The notes under the pieces were generated by a model. That model did no database searches, had not been told where the DNA came from, and saw nothing but the letters and a program-made list of their open reading frames with translations. DNA of 64,000 nt, taken from NCBI RefSeq assembly GCF_943734655.1, contig NC_071354.1, positions 156,137,142-156,201,141 on the forward strand, given 5' to 3'. A program made the translations under genes and the position numbers. Origin of the DNA: Sabethes cyaneus (Eukaryota; Arthropoda; Insecta; Diptera; Culicidae). This document shows, one piece after another, positions 45,394 through 56,852 of this stretch; within the stretch, counting starts at the first letter, position 1, and every line of letters begins with the position of its first letter.

Positions 45394-48300
45394 ATGTACC
45401 ATCGGTGCCTTGCGCACTGGGCATAAAATAGGCCCCACAGTGGTCCACAGCCTCTTACCCAGCAACTCCTACCCCTACCTCCTCGTGGTACCAGCCGGGA
45501 TACGAGCAACCTCCGCGGAGATCGGGTTACCAGCCCCGATGGAAACCAAGGTCGTATACTGACAGAGGAGGAGGGCTCCTTCGAGCTACGTTGACCGTCC
45601 GGCTATACTGTGGAGGTGGTTGTGGGCTTTGCAAGCCTGAACCACTAAAAAGCCAAAGCAATGGATTCCGTTAGTAATAATAATTCTAATCGGAACAATC
45701 GGCAAAGACCCAGACGACGAAAACGGACTAACGATTGGAAATTAGGAATATGGAACGGTCAGTCTGTAAATTTCCTCGGAAGTACCGATGTGCTTTCTAA
45801 AGAAGTAAAGAACCGCAAGTTCGACATCGTAGCGCTGCAGGAGGTATGCGTACGATGGTACGTACACATAGAGATGATCATACTATCTACCAGAACTGTG
45901 GCAATATACACGAGCTGGGCACAGCTTTTATATAGAGATGTGCGAGATGCAGAAGCGAGTGATCGGTTGGTGGCCGATCAACCCCCGAATTTTACGCGGA
46001 GTTGGAGCGTGAATACGACCGGTACCCAAGACATGATGTAAAAGTTATCATCGGGGACTGCAATGCTCAGATTGGTCAGGAGGAAGAATTCAAACCGGTG
46101 GGTGATTGGACGGTTCAGCGCACACCCAAAAACGGCCTACGACTGGTCGACTTCGCCGCCTCAAAGAACATGGCAATGCGTAGTACCTTCTTCTAGCATA
46201 ACCTCTACCATCGGTACACCTGGAGATCACCCAACCAGACGGTATCACAAATCGACCACGTTCTGATAGATGGTCGGCACTTTTCAGATATTATCGACGT
46301 CAGAACCTATCCGGGCGCTAACATTGATTCGGGTCACTATCTAGTGATGGTATGGATACGGCAAAAACTATCTGTTGTGAACAACATACGGTACCGGTGC
46401 CCATCACGGTATAATCTAGCGCGACTAAAGCAACCGCATGTCGTTGAAAACTTCGCGTTATCTCTCGAAACCGCGCTGCCGGACGATGATGAGCTGGATG
46501 AAGCCCCTCTTGAGGACTGTTGGAATGCCGTGAAAACAGCCCTTAACAGCGTAGCGGAGAACGTCATAGGCCGTGTGGCACCGAATCGACGTAACGAATG
46601 GTTTGACGAGGAATGCCCGCAGAAATTGGCTGAGAAGAGCGCGGGTACAAATACTGCGTAGATAATGTGGAGCGATACAAACAGAAGCGGAGACAGCAAA
46701 CCCGACTGACCCGACTCTTCCAGGAGAAGAAGCGTCACCAAGAGAAGAAGGAGTGCGAACAACTCGAGCAGTTCTACCGCTTTCACGACACAGGGAAGTT
46801 CTATTAGAGACTCAACGAATCTCGCAAAGACTTTATGCCGCGGGCCGAAATGTGCAGAGATAAAGATGGAGGTATCGTGACTGACGACCGTGAGGCGATC
46901 GAAAGGTGAAAGCAGCACTACGATGAATACCTGAATGGCGAGCAGGCGGGAGACCATGATAGCGGAGGAAGTGACCACATTGGTGTAGCAAGCAACGAAG
47001 ATGTGCCACCCTCATCGATAAGGGAAGTTAAAGAAGGCATCCAGCGGCTGAAGAACAACAAAGCAGCGAGAAAGGATGGCATTGGAGCGGAACTTATTAA
47101 AATGGGCCCGGACAAGTTGGCCGGCTGTCTGCATCAACTGATTGTCAAAGTTTGGGATACGGAACGACCACCGGAGGAGTGGAAATACGGAGTTATCTGC
47201 CCTATCTACAAAAAAGGCGATAAACTGGATTGTGAGAACTACCGAGCGATCACTATCCTGAATGCCACCTACAAAATACTGTCCCAAGTCATCTTCCATC
47301 GACTATTGCCAATAGCCAATAGATTTGTGGGAAGTTATCAGGACGGCTTCATGGAGGGTCGGTCTACAACGGACCAAATCTTCACCCTACGGCAGATCTT
47401 ACAGAAGTGCCGCGAATTCCGAGTCCCCACGCATCACCTGTTCATCGATTTCAAAGCCGCATATGATAGTGTAAGCCGACAAGAACTATGGAAATTTTTG
47501 GACGAAAACGGTTTTCCGGGTATGCTTACTATAGACTTATCATGGCTACGATGAATGGGATTCAGTGTCTTTCCTGCCTGCTACTTCACATTGCGCTTGA
47601 AGGTGTTATAAAACGAGCGGCGATCGAAATGCGGGGCACGATTTTCAATTAATCCAGTCAATTTATTTGCTTTGCTAACGACGTGGATGCTTTCGGCAGA
47701 ACATTTGATGCGGTGTAAGATCAGTACTCCAGACTAAAACGCGAAGCAGAGAAGATTGGATTGAAGATAAATACGTCTAAAACGTAATATATGCTGGCGG
47801 GGGGGACCGAGCGCGACAGGGTCTGCTTGGGCAACACCGTGGTAATCGACGAGAATAAGTTCGAGGTAGTCGATAAGTTCGTATACCTTGGCTCACTGGA
47901 TACAGAGGACAACAATACCAGCCGTGAGATTAAAAGGCGTATTATCAGCGGAAGTCGGGCCTACTTCGAACTCCTCAAACACTTGCGGTCGAACAATCTG
48001 AGCCCCCGTACAAAGTGCAATCTATACAAAACGCTAATTAGACCGGTCGTACTCTACGGGCACGAAACGTGGACACTGCTTGAAAAAGACCTACGAGCAC
48101 TCGGAGTTTTCGAACGGCGGGTGCTAAGAACCATCTTTGGCGGAGTGCAAGAGAACGATGTATGGAGACGAAGAATGAACCACGAGCTCGCGCGTCTCTA
48201 CGGCGAACCAAGTATTCAGAAAGTGGTTAAAGCTGGACGGATACTTCTGACAGGACATGTTGCTAGAATACTGGACAACTATCCTGCAAAAATGGTTTTC

Positions 48301-48430
48301 GCATCGAATCCGGTAGGAACAAGACGAAGAGAGGCACAGCGAGCGAGGTGGCAAGACCAGGTGGAGCAAGATCTGGCGAGCACTGGGTACCAGCGGACCT
48401 GGAGACCAGCTGCCATGGCTTCTTGAACGT
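45394..48430 (+). pseudogene. APE-type LINE (RTE-like) with 5' UTR, multiply broken
   Basis: A GC-rich 5' region (45394-45660) leads to an ATG at 45661. The endonuclease starts with WKLGIWNGQSVNFLGSTDVL and KFDIVALQEVC, has an internal deletion near 45860-46000, a stop at 46194-46196, and then SQIDHVLIDGRHFSDII. The DH catalytic pair in NIDSGHYLV has Asp changed to Gly. The RT runs from about 47003 (NNKAARKDGIGAELIK, KKGDKLDCENYRAITILNAT, HLFIDFKAAYDS). At 47671-47682 the catalytic FADD motif reads FAND. The C-terminus (47791-48426) is open, with VYLGSL, ERRVLRTIFGGVQENDVWRR and GRILLTGHVARI. At least four frame changes and several stops occur. Both catalytic sites are inactivated, so it is dead. 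Confidence 0.85.
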
Positions 48431-48920
48431 CTAATTACTTAGGATACGGTTGAGCGTTCGATTCTGAGCTGTTTACCGCTCTATCGATGAGAAGCATTTG
48501 GATTTTCGAAGAAAGTATCCAAAGTTTTTTGAGTACTTTCTCCAAAGATATCACTGTAATCTCTTAATCTATTTTGGTAAAACTCTACCGATATATACAA
48601 CATACTTTCCACTATTTTTAGTCAAAGTTTCTGTTATGTTTACTCACGCGGTAAAGAGTCTAATAAAAGTAACCAATCAGCGTATCCAGTTTTTTCGAAT
48701 TCAGTTTTAGTAGGTGTCCACTACCAGAGGGCTCTCGATATGAGCTCTTTGGTGTGGGGGTTAGTGGAGGGTAAAAAAAAATACCCACAACTTAAAAGCG
48801 AAAGGTTGAATCTATAAGGTGTATTCGGATAAATTGTATGAAATTAAATGTAGTTATTAGAAATTTTATAGAAACAGTGGAGCAACTGGGGTAACATATG
48901 AAAAAGAGGTGTTTAACACA
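48431..48920. other. Sequence after the LINE, unassigned
   Basis: A 70-codon frame (48498-48710) without a domain. Nothing else is seen before the foldback repeat. Confidence 0.4.
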
Positions 48921-49472
48921 AAAATTAAAATAAATCTAACCTTTCTCCGAATATCTCGAAAAATATTTATTATGACCAATTTTGTTGTAAATGACATAAA
49001 GAATTGTTATTTGTATTACAAATTCAAATAAACTACTTGAAAAATCCCAAGTTGGAAGAATATCATGAAAGACGTTGTTCTACGAAGTCCATCCATGAAA
49101 GTTGCTCCATCTCCGGATAACTTTTAAAAGCTTGCAAATTACTTATATTTTTTGCAAAACAAATTTAAAAATTTTCAAAAATGGTATATTTTTGATATCT
49201 TGATTTTAAGTTTTATTTTCAAATTTTTGAAAAATTGGTAAAATATTTTTTTCAGTGCATTTAAAAAGTTATTCTGAGATGTGGCAACTTTCATGGACGG
49301 ACTTCGTAGATCAACGACTTTCAGGATTTTTTTTCAACTTGGGATTTTTCAAGTAATATATGAATTTGTAATGCAAATAAAAATTCTTTATGTCATTTCC
49401 AACAAAATTGGTCATAATAATTATTTTTGTAAATGCAGCCGTTTTCGAGATATTCGGATTTAATTTAATTTA
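48921..49472. repeat. Foldback element, ~200-bp inverted arms
   Basis: The left arm (about 48921-49128) and right arm (about 49262-49472) are imperfect inverted copies. Matched blocks include CCGAATATCTCG with CGAGATATTCGG, TTATGACCAATTTTGTTG with CAACAAAATTGGTCATAA, TCCCAAGTTG with CAACTTGGGA, and GAAGTCCATCCATGAAAGTT with its complement. A ~130-bp AT-rich loop separates them. No target duplication is recognised. Confidence 0.75.
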
Positions 49473-49648
49473 TATGATCGATATATCGAATGATTGGGTG
49501 TATGGCCATTCAGTCATTCAATTATAGTAGACGTTATATTTTCCTTTTTACGCCAACGTTTCGATCCGGATTTGGATCTTAAAGTGTTGATCGTCTTTGT
49601 CTAAATTCTATTAGCCTACAGTATTGTCTGGTTACAATTTGTTTTATG

Positions 49649-50193
49649 GTAACCCGAGCAAGAGCGAAGAGCAAAATAATATAAAACCAATATCAAACTG
49701 TGTTATAATGCTATATTTTGTTGTTGAATAGATATGGAGATACATTGATAAGACATTTTGTTATTGAGTAGATATTTAAGACAGTGGTTGTAAGATGAGT
49801 TTCATAACTGATTTTGTTATCATATCTTATTATGCCCTTGAAATGACATTCGATATATTTCTTTAAAAAAATTTTATTGAATCAAGAGATTTTAGATTAT
49901 AAATATTTTATAAAATGATTTTTTAATATTTCATATGCTACTGCATTTGTTATTCAATACCTTAATAATACTAAAATATGTTATTCCAAACTCTGAATAC
50001 AATCATGTTATTGCTTTGTTATTCAACTAACACAAGTAGTTATTCTATTGGCCTTAAAATAGCAATATTTTGATATTATTTTTTGTTATTTTACCAACTA
50101 TGTCAGCCGAAACAAGACCAAATTTTGATATGTGTTATTCGATTTGCATAACACATTTTGATATTATTTTGTCTTCGCTCCTGCTCGGCAACT
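49649..50193. mobile_element. TIR element of ~545 bp
   Basis: The left end (AACCCGAGCAAGAGCGAAGA, from 49651) and the reverse of the right end (GTTGCCGAGCAGGAGCGAAG, from 50192) align and continue through CAAAATAATAT and TGTGTTAT, about 50-60 bp of inverted repeat. The interior is rich in TTATTCAA-type motifs. No transposase and no clear target duplication were found. Confidence 0.6.
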
Positions 50194-50452
50194 GTCATTT
50201 GTTTACGTTATATTTATTACTATTTGAACCTGACGTGAATTATTCTTCTTATATTGGGCACGATACTTTCAAACATAATACACGTGATAATAAATACGGC
50301 CTATTTAAAAATAAGTCTTGAATCAAGATGGTGCCAAAACCTGTGGAAAGTGCATATTTCCTCCTATCAAACACGTTTGTAAAGTTTCATCTAAATCAGA
50401 AAGGTTCAAATTTAGTCATTTACCTATTTCACGAGGAGCTGCTCTTTTGTGC

Positions 50453-50798
50453 TTTTAAACATGGTTTATAAAACTTTTCATTCTTCTTGAAACTATCCTG
50501 ATTTCTTGGAGTTTTAGTATAAAATGATGCCTTCTTGCGAGTAATTTGGGGTCAAAATTATAGTATTTTTATATTAAAAGTTCTACAGTTTCTAAACAAA
50601 CAAAGATAGAGGTATACTATATTCAGCAATGTTGTGTATTTCCACTATTTGTACAACTCTGTAAAACAGAAACAGAAAGTCATACAACATCTACAAAAAC
50701 AGCAAAAATTTCGAAAACAATTTTTCCTGATTTTGTTAGTTTCCCCATTTTGTCAGCCCAAAATTCAACATGGGGCTAACAAAATCGGAACATTGCTG
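50453..50798 (+). mobile_element. Truncated pogo-like MITE, second copy
   Basis: It has the same interior as 2407-3168 in opposite orientation (shared GTGCTTTTAAACATG, GATGCCTTC, GTATACTATATTCAGCAATG). It ends with CGGAACATTGCTG followed by TA (50799-50800). The other terminus is missing; similarity begins at about 50453. Confidence 0.65.
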
Positions 50799-50800
50799 TA

Positions 50801-52760
50801 TTGGCTACATATGGGTTAAAATCGTAAAAGAAGTCTATTATCGTCCTACGTCAACTATGCGGTCATGTCTAGAACACGACTATTCTGCTTCTTTAATATC
50901 TGGTTTCGATTTATAGACTTTTCGCATTGATTTTATTACCATGCTACCAAGGGAAGCCGCTGAGAAAAACCCATACACCTAAGTATTCCAGGAACTCGCA
51001 GCCCAAACTCGTTGCAAAAACACCTGGCGACTGTAAAATCGTGTTTTCGAGCTTCATATTGCTTTTTCTCGGATACTAAACCACGTATCAGAACAAACTT
51101 TTGTGTGGTTGACAAAGGTTGGAAACGACTTTTATAACTTTTGTTCCAATGTTCTTTTGTGCCATCAAAAATAGCTACAGTATCATCATATCACTATCAT
51201 GAGATTTTGTTAGGCATCTATGCTACAATATATTCCCATTTCATCCGCCAGGCGCTTTTCACCAATTCTAAGCCCGCATCAAAAGAGCATATCAGCCTAA
51301 ATTGTTCAAAAGTTACCTTACAAGCAAACGATTGAATTCAATTAAATCATCTTGCTTACATAACAAGTCATGCTAATGAAATAGTTTACTAAGAAATTCA
51401 ACCATTAGCGTCAAAGTCCTCCTTCTATCACGGTGTGGCGGACCCATAGCATTCCACTTTGCATAATTGGCACAGATCAATAGCCGCTGGATGCCATGTA
51501 GTCGCTCTACAGACTAAATGAGCTATAAATCATCACCACCAACGCATGAACTTGTTGCTTCACCAGTTGAACACGAGAGGAGCATTAGGTAATGCTATTT
51601 ATAGCTCCGTAACCTCACCAACAACCACCAGGCGACATGCCATTCGATCATCAAATTGCTTCTCGTTCTCGTCGTTCTCCAGAGCGAGCGGTAAGGTACC
51701 ACCCTACCGGTAGTGACTTTTAATTTGATCCGCTTCTTTGAGTTTTCTTCCTGTCTCTTCGTGGGTTCGTTCTAGCTTGAAGTATTTTTCTTTTTCCTGC
51801 AGGGAAAACGAATTCAGCTCCTCCATTAATAGAAACAACTGCTTCAACGCACTTGATTCCGCTTTGATGAGCTTTGCGGTCGACGTTTCCTTCAGCGCCT
51901 CCTCGTACTAATTGCGTTTATTGTCGGAATTTTATTGCACTAATTTTAATTTTAACGACAGTTTTTTAATTCCCCTATCGTCTTAAGTATTTACCCACAA
52001 ATCTTACTGCTAAATTTACACGAAGGGAGAATTAATGCGCAAATTACTGTTACGCAGTAATCAGGAACAATAGCTAGTATCAATATTTGAATTAAAATTA
52101 TTTGAGTCTATGAGTAACGCTTTTGAATGAACATTTTCACCCGCTTTAATATATTCTGAATTTGGCGCCGTAAGCTATTGTTACGATGGTGGTGCTGGAT
52201 AACCACCGAACTGTGATTCCTTCATTTCCTCTTTTAGTTTCGGTACCTACTGTCTGGAACAGATTGAAAAGCGAGCTCCGCGAACCAGTCAACCTTCTGA
52301 CAGATTCCGGCGGCAAAGCTGAAGAACCCCTGGATATGAAAGTTTAAATAACCGAACGTGAAAGTTCAAGGGGAAAACGCTCTGCATTCGCTCGGTCGTT
52401 TTTCTCCTCCTTGAACTCATTTCCCCTTCGGATGTGCACTCACACCAATGTAGAAGCAACAGTTTTCATTCCAGGGGAAATTCTTGTTTGGGAAATGTGC
52501 TTGCACATTCTACGGAGGAAAGTAGAAGAAGAAAGAGGGCACTATGCTGTCTGCAAAACTGGAACAGTTGATTTGTTAACTGTTCTGATGAGTGGAAAGA
52601 AATTACTGTTTATTGTGCGTGAAAGTCAAATTAGCCCAATTACTTACTGTGACGTGAATGCTGTACCGACCTATTATCGCAAACTCATTAGAGCTAGATC
52701 TATAAAATCTAAAGACAGTGACCTAGAAAGCATTTAACAGTAAATTAAGGGGAATTTGCA
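50801..52760. other. ~2 kb without a supported gene
   Basis: A 108-codon plus-strand frame at 52411-52737 (MNSFPLRMCTHTNVEATV...) reads somewhat like protein but shows no domain and no partner exon. 51420-51920 is more GC-rich. No RNA gene or repeat boundary is recognised. Confidence 0.4.
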
Positions 52761-52787
52761 AACCACTACGCCGGAATTGACCCCTCA
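52761..52787 (-). mobile_element. SINE head fragment
   Basis: The reverse complement AGGGGTCAATTCCGGCGTAG followed by TGGTT matches the start and A box of the SINE at 1821. The copy breaks off before the B box. Confidence 0.55.
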
Positions 52788-53247
52788 ATTTAAATTATAT
52801 ACCTATTTTTTTTGCTTTTTAAAATTTTTGTTAATTAATTAATTTTAAAAATCCTGAACTTAAATATTCCTACGCACTACGAAATAAGCTCGATATAAAT
52901 AAGCGTTGCAAAATCACGCTTTTCAAAAAATTGCATTCACAAACTTTTTTTTTTTTTTTGTTGGTAGGCGCTTAGAGCAGACTTTTATAACATTTGATAT
53001 ATGTAACAAATCACGGTCTAAGTATAAAAAAAATTGTAATAAATCCATTAACGAGATTTGAACAGTGGACTCTCGAAAAAGTTAATACTCAGAAAAGTCA
53101 ACTATTCTGAAAAGTTTAGCGTTCATGTTTTCGGTTCATTGTTGCCTTTCCGCAGTTTCACACAGATTCGCATTATACCTATCAGGGAAGAAAATAAACT
53201 CTTGTGCCTGCCAATTGCAACTATAGTTTGATACGGGTAGAGAGTTA
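52788..53247. other. AT-rich spacer, nothing recognised
   Basis: It contains poly-T and poly-A runs. No frame, RNA gene or repeat end is supported. Confidence 0.4.
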
Positions 53248-53345
53248 CAGGCATACCTCGATATAAGACAACTTCGTTATAAAGCAACCTCGATATAAGG
53301 CAATCCGATATAAGACAGTTTTTACCGCGATATAAGACAAATACC
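53248..53345 (+). mobile_element. Pogo/Tigger-like terminus with repeated motif
   Basis: After a TA (53246-53247) the sequence starts CAGGCATACCTCGATATAAG, which resembles the ends of pogo/Tigger elements. A CGATATAAGACAA-like motif then repeats about five times to 53345. A single related motif (CGATGTAAGACAATTTTGAT) is at about 53553. I found no matching opposite terminus, so the element limits are unknown. Confidence 0.5.
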
Positions 53346-53802
53346 TTAGACATAGTTGGTAGGGGCACCATAGCTGACTTTCCATTCCAAAATCGGCGCC
53401 ATGAAGATGTTCATTATTTCAAAATAATCATAACAATTGTACAAAACTAATAGCTCAAACAATAATAAATAGTTTAAAAATCGTAAACACACAACACAGA
53501 CTTAATTGGCGATCGCCAACACAAAAATTTTTTGAAAAAAAATCATGTTTCGATGTAAGACAATTTTGATATAGGGAGAATTTTCAACTATTTTTCAAGT
53601 ATTTTTAAGTATAATGACGTATAAGAAATAAGGGTCATTTTGAAAACTATGGCAGATGGATTTTTATAGGATAAAATATTATATAAAACAATACAAAGCA
53701 AGTATGAGCTTTAACAATCAACACAAAATCCATAAAAGTTAATATTAATCAAAAATCAAAACTTTTCCCCTTATTAGTTTTCTTAATCTTCTTTATCTCC
53801 AT

Positions 53803-53830
53803 CTTCTTCTTCTTCTTCTTCTTCTTCTTC
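53803..53830. repeat. TTC/CTT microsatellite
   Basis: About nine uninterrupted TTC repeats within a longer pyrimidine-rich tract starting near 53780. Confidence 0.9.
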
Positions 53831-54049
53831 GCCTGCTGCAGAATCACTCGTTTCACGTTTCGTCTTCAATAGTAATAATATTGTTCTCAGAAAGATTTTT
53901 CTTATTACATTTTTCCGTTTCGAAGAAGCTATAAAAATAAGGAGAAATAAGAAGACGATTTATTCTATCACGATTTGTATTTTCACACTCATTTTTGCAT
54001 GTAAAACACTGTCTTGTATTTTTATCATAATGCAATAACCTTATTTTCG

Positions 54050-54180
54050 TGAGGGTCAATACCGGTGTAGTGGCTAGCATTCACGCCTCTCACACCGAGG
54101 ATCGTGGTTCAATTCCCAATCCCGCAGAAGTCACGAATGACCCGAGTTGTTAAAGTACCTAAAATTAAACAAAAAAAAAC
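54050..54180 (+). mobile_element. tRNA-derived SINE, second copy
   Basis: A box CCGGTGTAGTGG (54062-54073), B box GGTTCAATTCC (54106-54116), the same CCCGCAGAAGTCACGAA body as the copy at 1821, and an A-rich end at 54168-54180. Confidence 0.75.
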
Positions 54181-56646
54181 TTATTGTTAGAGTTCGTCAC
54201 CGTGAATTTTATTCACGTGAATTGTTTCACATTAAAGTAAAAGGACAAGGGCGAACCGTAAACTTACAGCGAGAGTGCGGGAATTTTAATGACACATACA
54301 ACGGTCTAATGACTAAACTGCGACAATTAGAAGACAAGAAAAAACGATAGCTTAGTTAGTAATAGTTATAGAGGACGACGCAGTGAGAATAGATGTTTAA
54401 TGTAAGTTTGTGTTGACGATAGAAAACTGTTTGAAATTAATTTGTGTAAAATAGTTAAATAATTGTAATTATGTTTTAGGCGTAGTCAATGACTGAAGGA
54501 TAGTAAGTCGAAACGTCCGCTGAAAGCATCATAGTTTTTATTTTCACCGAAAAAATCAACAAAATTGATATATAAAAAACTTATTTTTGGGCTTTTTCTG
54601 TCATTCGTCCTTTCAGCAATATAGTTGTCTAGATTCATTTATGACCGCGAATTCTTTGCATTGCAGTGGACGTATTGAAACTGACTAAAGAAGTGACAGG
54701 TAATTCATTTTCGGTTCGTCGAAACCAAGTGCACATGAATCTCGATGAAACCTTCTGAATCTTTTGCTCGAAAACTTGCGGAGTATCAGTCGATGAACGC
54801 GGCAGAAAATAATGAATACAAGCAAACAGCAACAAATACCATCGTATCATCACGAAATCGGTCCGTGCTGCCTAACGAAAACACCAGGCAATCAAATTTG
54901 TATCATACAGTTCATAAAATCGCCTAAATGTTGCACTCGAAAAATATTGTTCGAACTTATCGTAGCAACTTTGAACAGAGTCACGCACAACAATCATCGT
55001 TGAGCAAATCAGGTTTAATGATGACAGGAGGCCGCGAGTGACTGAGCTCCAATGTCTTTTCTTTAGTCAGATTCTTTAGACGTATTATATGAGGACTAAA
55101 CCCTGACATAAAGGTTTTTGGTATACAAACAATAAGTTTCGAATTTTTCTGAAATAATGTGTTCAAGAACTTGCCATGAGAAAATTTGTTAACCTTTTAA
55201 TTAATTTCATGTCTAAACCCGTGATTTCAGAACTAATACCAGGATTGGCATAAGATCTTTGAGCTGTATTTCCGTCATTACTATCGCTGTATCCTCCAGA
55301 TTTCCTCCAATCTCTAAAATCTAGTCAATATGCAATATGGACCATACATGCGAAGCAGCTTATCCAACTATGTAAAGGAGATATCCCATAATTAAGATAT
55401 CCTACGTTTCCTTTGAGTGTTTGAATTTTGTCTATATTATTGAATTCTGATATAGTAGCCTTACAAGCATAATATCTGAGCTCTGCGCAACTCTGCGCTA
55501 AATGAGACTATATCCATTTGAAAGCTCATATTTTACGCTAACTTTTACCGGTAGTGTCAATAGTGGCAAACCTTGGCTTCAAAACTTTTAAGCGTGTTTT
55601 ACGCGAATATATGGCACTTTTTTAATTAAAATTAAAATTGTGGCATACTATGATAAAATTACTGCATACTCAATTAATGGGCTTTATTCAGCACTATTTT
55701 TTGAAGAACTTTTCCTTAGACATCGTTGAAATCCGAGCTACCATTAGACCTCTAGCATGTTTTGAAATATTGGGTTATTTTTCCAAAAAACGCTAAAACA
55801 TGCTGAGATAGCATACTTTCAAGATTCATAGAAAATTCAAATTTTGTCATATTGATCCAAAATGTTGGATTTGAACACTTCAATAGTATAGAATCACAGG
55901 AAAAATACAAGGGAGAGTCGAAATGAACTTTCATTTTTTGGCTGCTGGCCAGCGATTCCCCACTGAACACAGTGGTCCCATTGGTATCAAAATACGCGTT
56001 TTTTTAATTGCGCCGAAACGGTTGATTATACTGGTTAAGTATGTTCAGAGAAATTTCTCAGCATTAAAAGCTCTTTCATGTGGCATGAACGATTATTTGA
56101 TTAATTCCCCTAAAAGTAAGATAAAAAATTTAGAGTAATCTCAAGTTTTTAGTCTTGACCTTGAAATGCGGTCATACATATATATTAACATTTTTTGAAA
56201 CGATGGTTCTACAATTGATGAAGGGACGGTATGGGAAAGAAATGAAAATTTTTTTTTTTGTGAAGGAGGGGAAGAGCGGAAAGGAAGGGGGGGTACTGGT
56301 AGCTATGCTTGACAAGTAGTCATTTTGACTCCTACCTTTTGTCCAATGCTGGAAGGTGCATGAGTCGAACCAAGCTTTCCGCTCTTCTCTCTATCTGCCT
56401 GATATGACGGCTCAGTCATGATTTGACAGCGATTCAAATTTTATGATTTCATGATTTTATTTGTGGTATCGGAATCAGATTTCTTTCCGTGTATAGTTCA
56501 GCCGAGTCTGAAACATTTTTAAGCGTCTCAGCATAATATCTAATATGGATCGATTTGTAAATTCGTAAGTAATTGACTGCTGTTAAAATCAAACTTTGGT
56601 AAAACTCACCTCAGGCACTGATTTTTATGCAGATTTGGTAAACCGT
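54181..56646. other. 2.5 kb, mostly unassigned
   Basis: The first 200 bases hold a short lysine/arginine-rich frame (to 54350), followed by TCGAAACGTCCGC at about 54508-54520. That type of motif is often seen in the 3' regions of Penelope-like and other retroelements, so this may be a retroelement 3' end on the plus strand. The rest (54600-56646) has only short frames with no domain. Confidence 0.35.
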
Positions 56647-56852
56647 AAAAGCAAAGCCTTGGGCTTAAACGTCTTTCTGGACCCTTTTTCATTGACAGAC
56701 TTCACAGCCGGCTGTTAGAGTACAGGACAGTTACAGGGCTAGTGCAACAATCCTACCGACTCTATCTAGCAGCACCACCTATCCGAGATTCGAACAAAAG
56801 TACGACGTCTGGCTTTGTTAGACCAGCATCATGCCTCGAAGCTAAATGGGCA
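56647..56852 (-). mobile_element. tRNA-derived SINE (second family)
   Basis: On the minus strand the tRNA-like head begins TGCCCATTTAGCTTCGAGGC, with an A-box-like TTAGCTTCGAGG (56834-56845). The B box is TGTTCGAATCTCG (56784-56796). The body contains GTCGGTAGGATTGTTGCACT, CCTGTAACTGTCCTGTACTC and GGCTGTGAAGTCTGTC, and it ends in AAGGCTTTGCTTTT. It resembles mosquito tRNA-derived SINEs; the family name is not certain. A headless relative is at 33745-33825. Confidence 0.75.
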
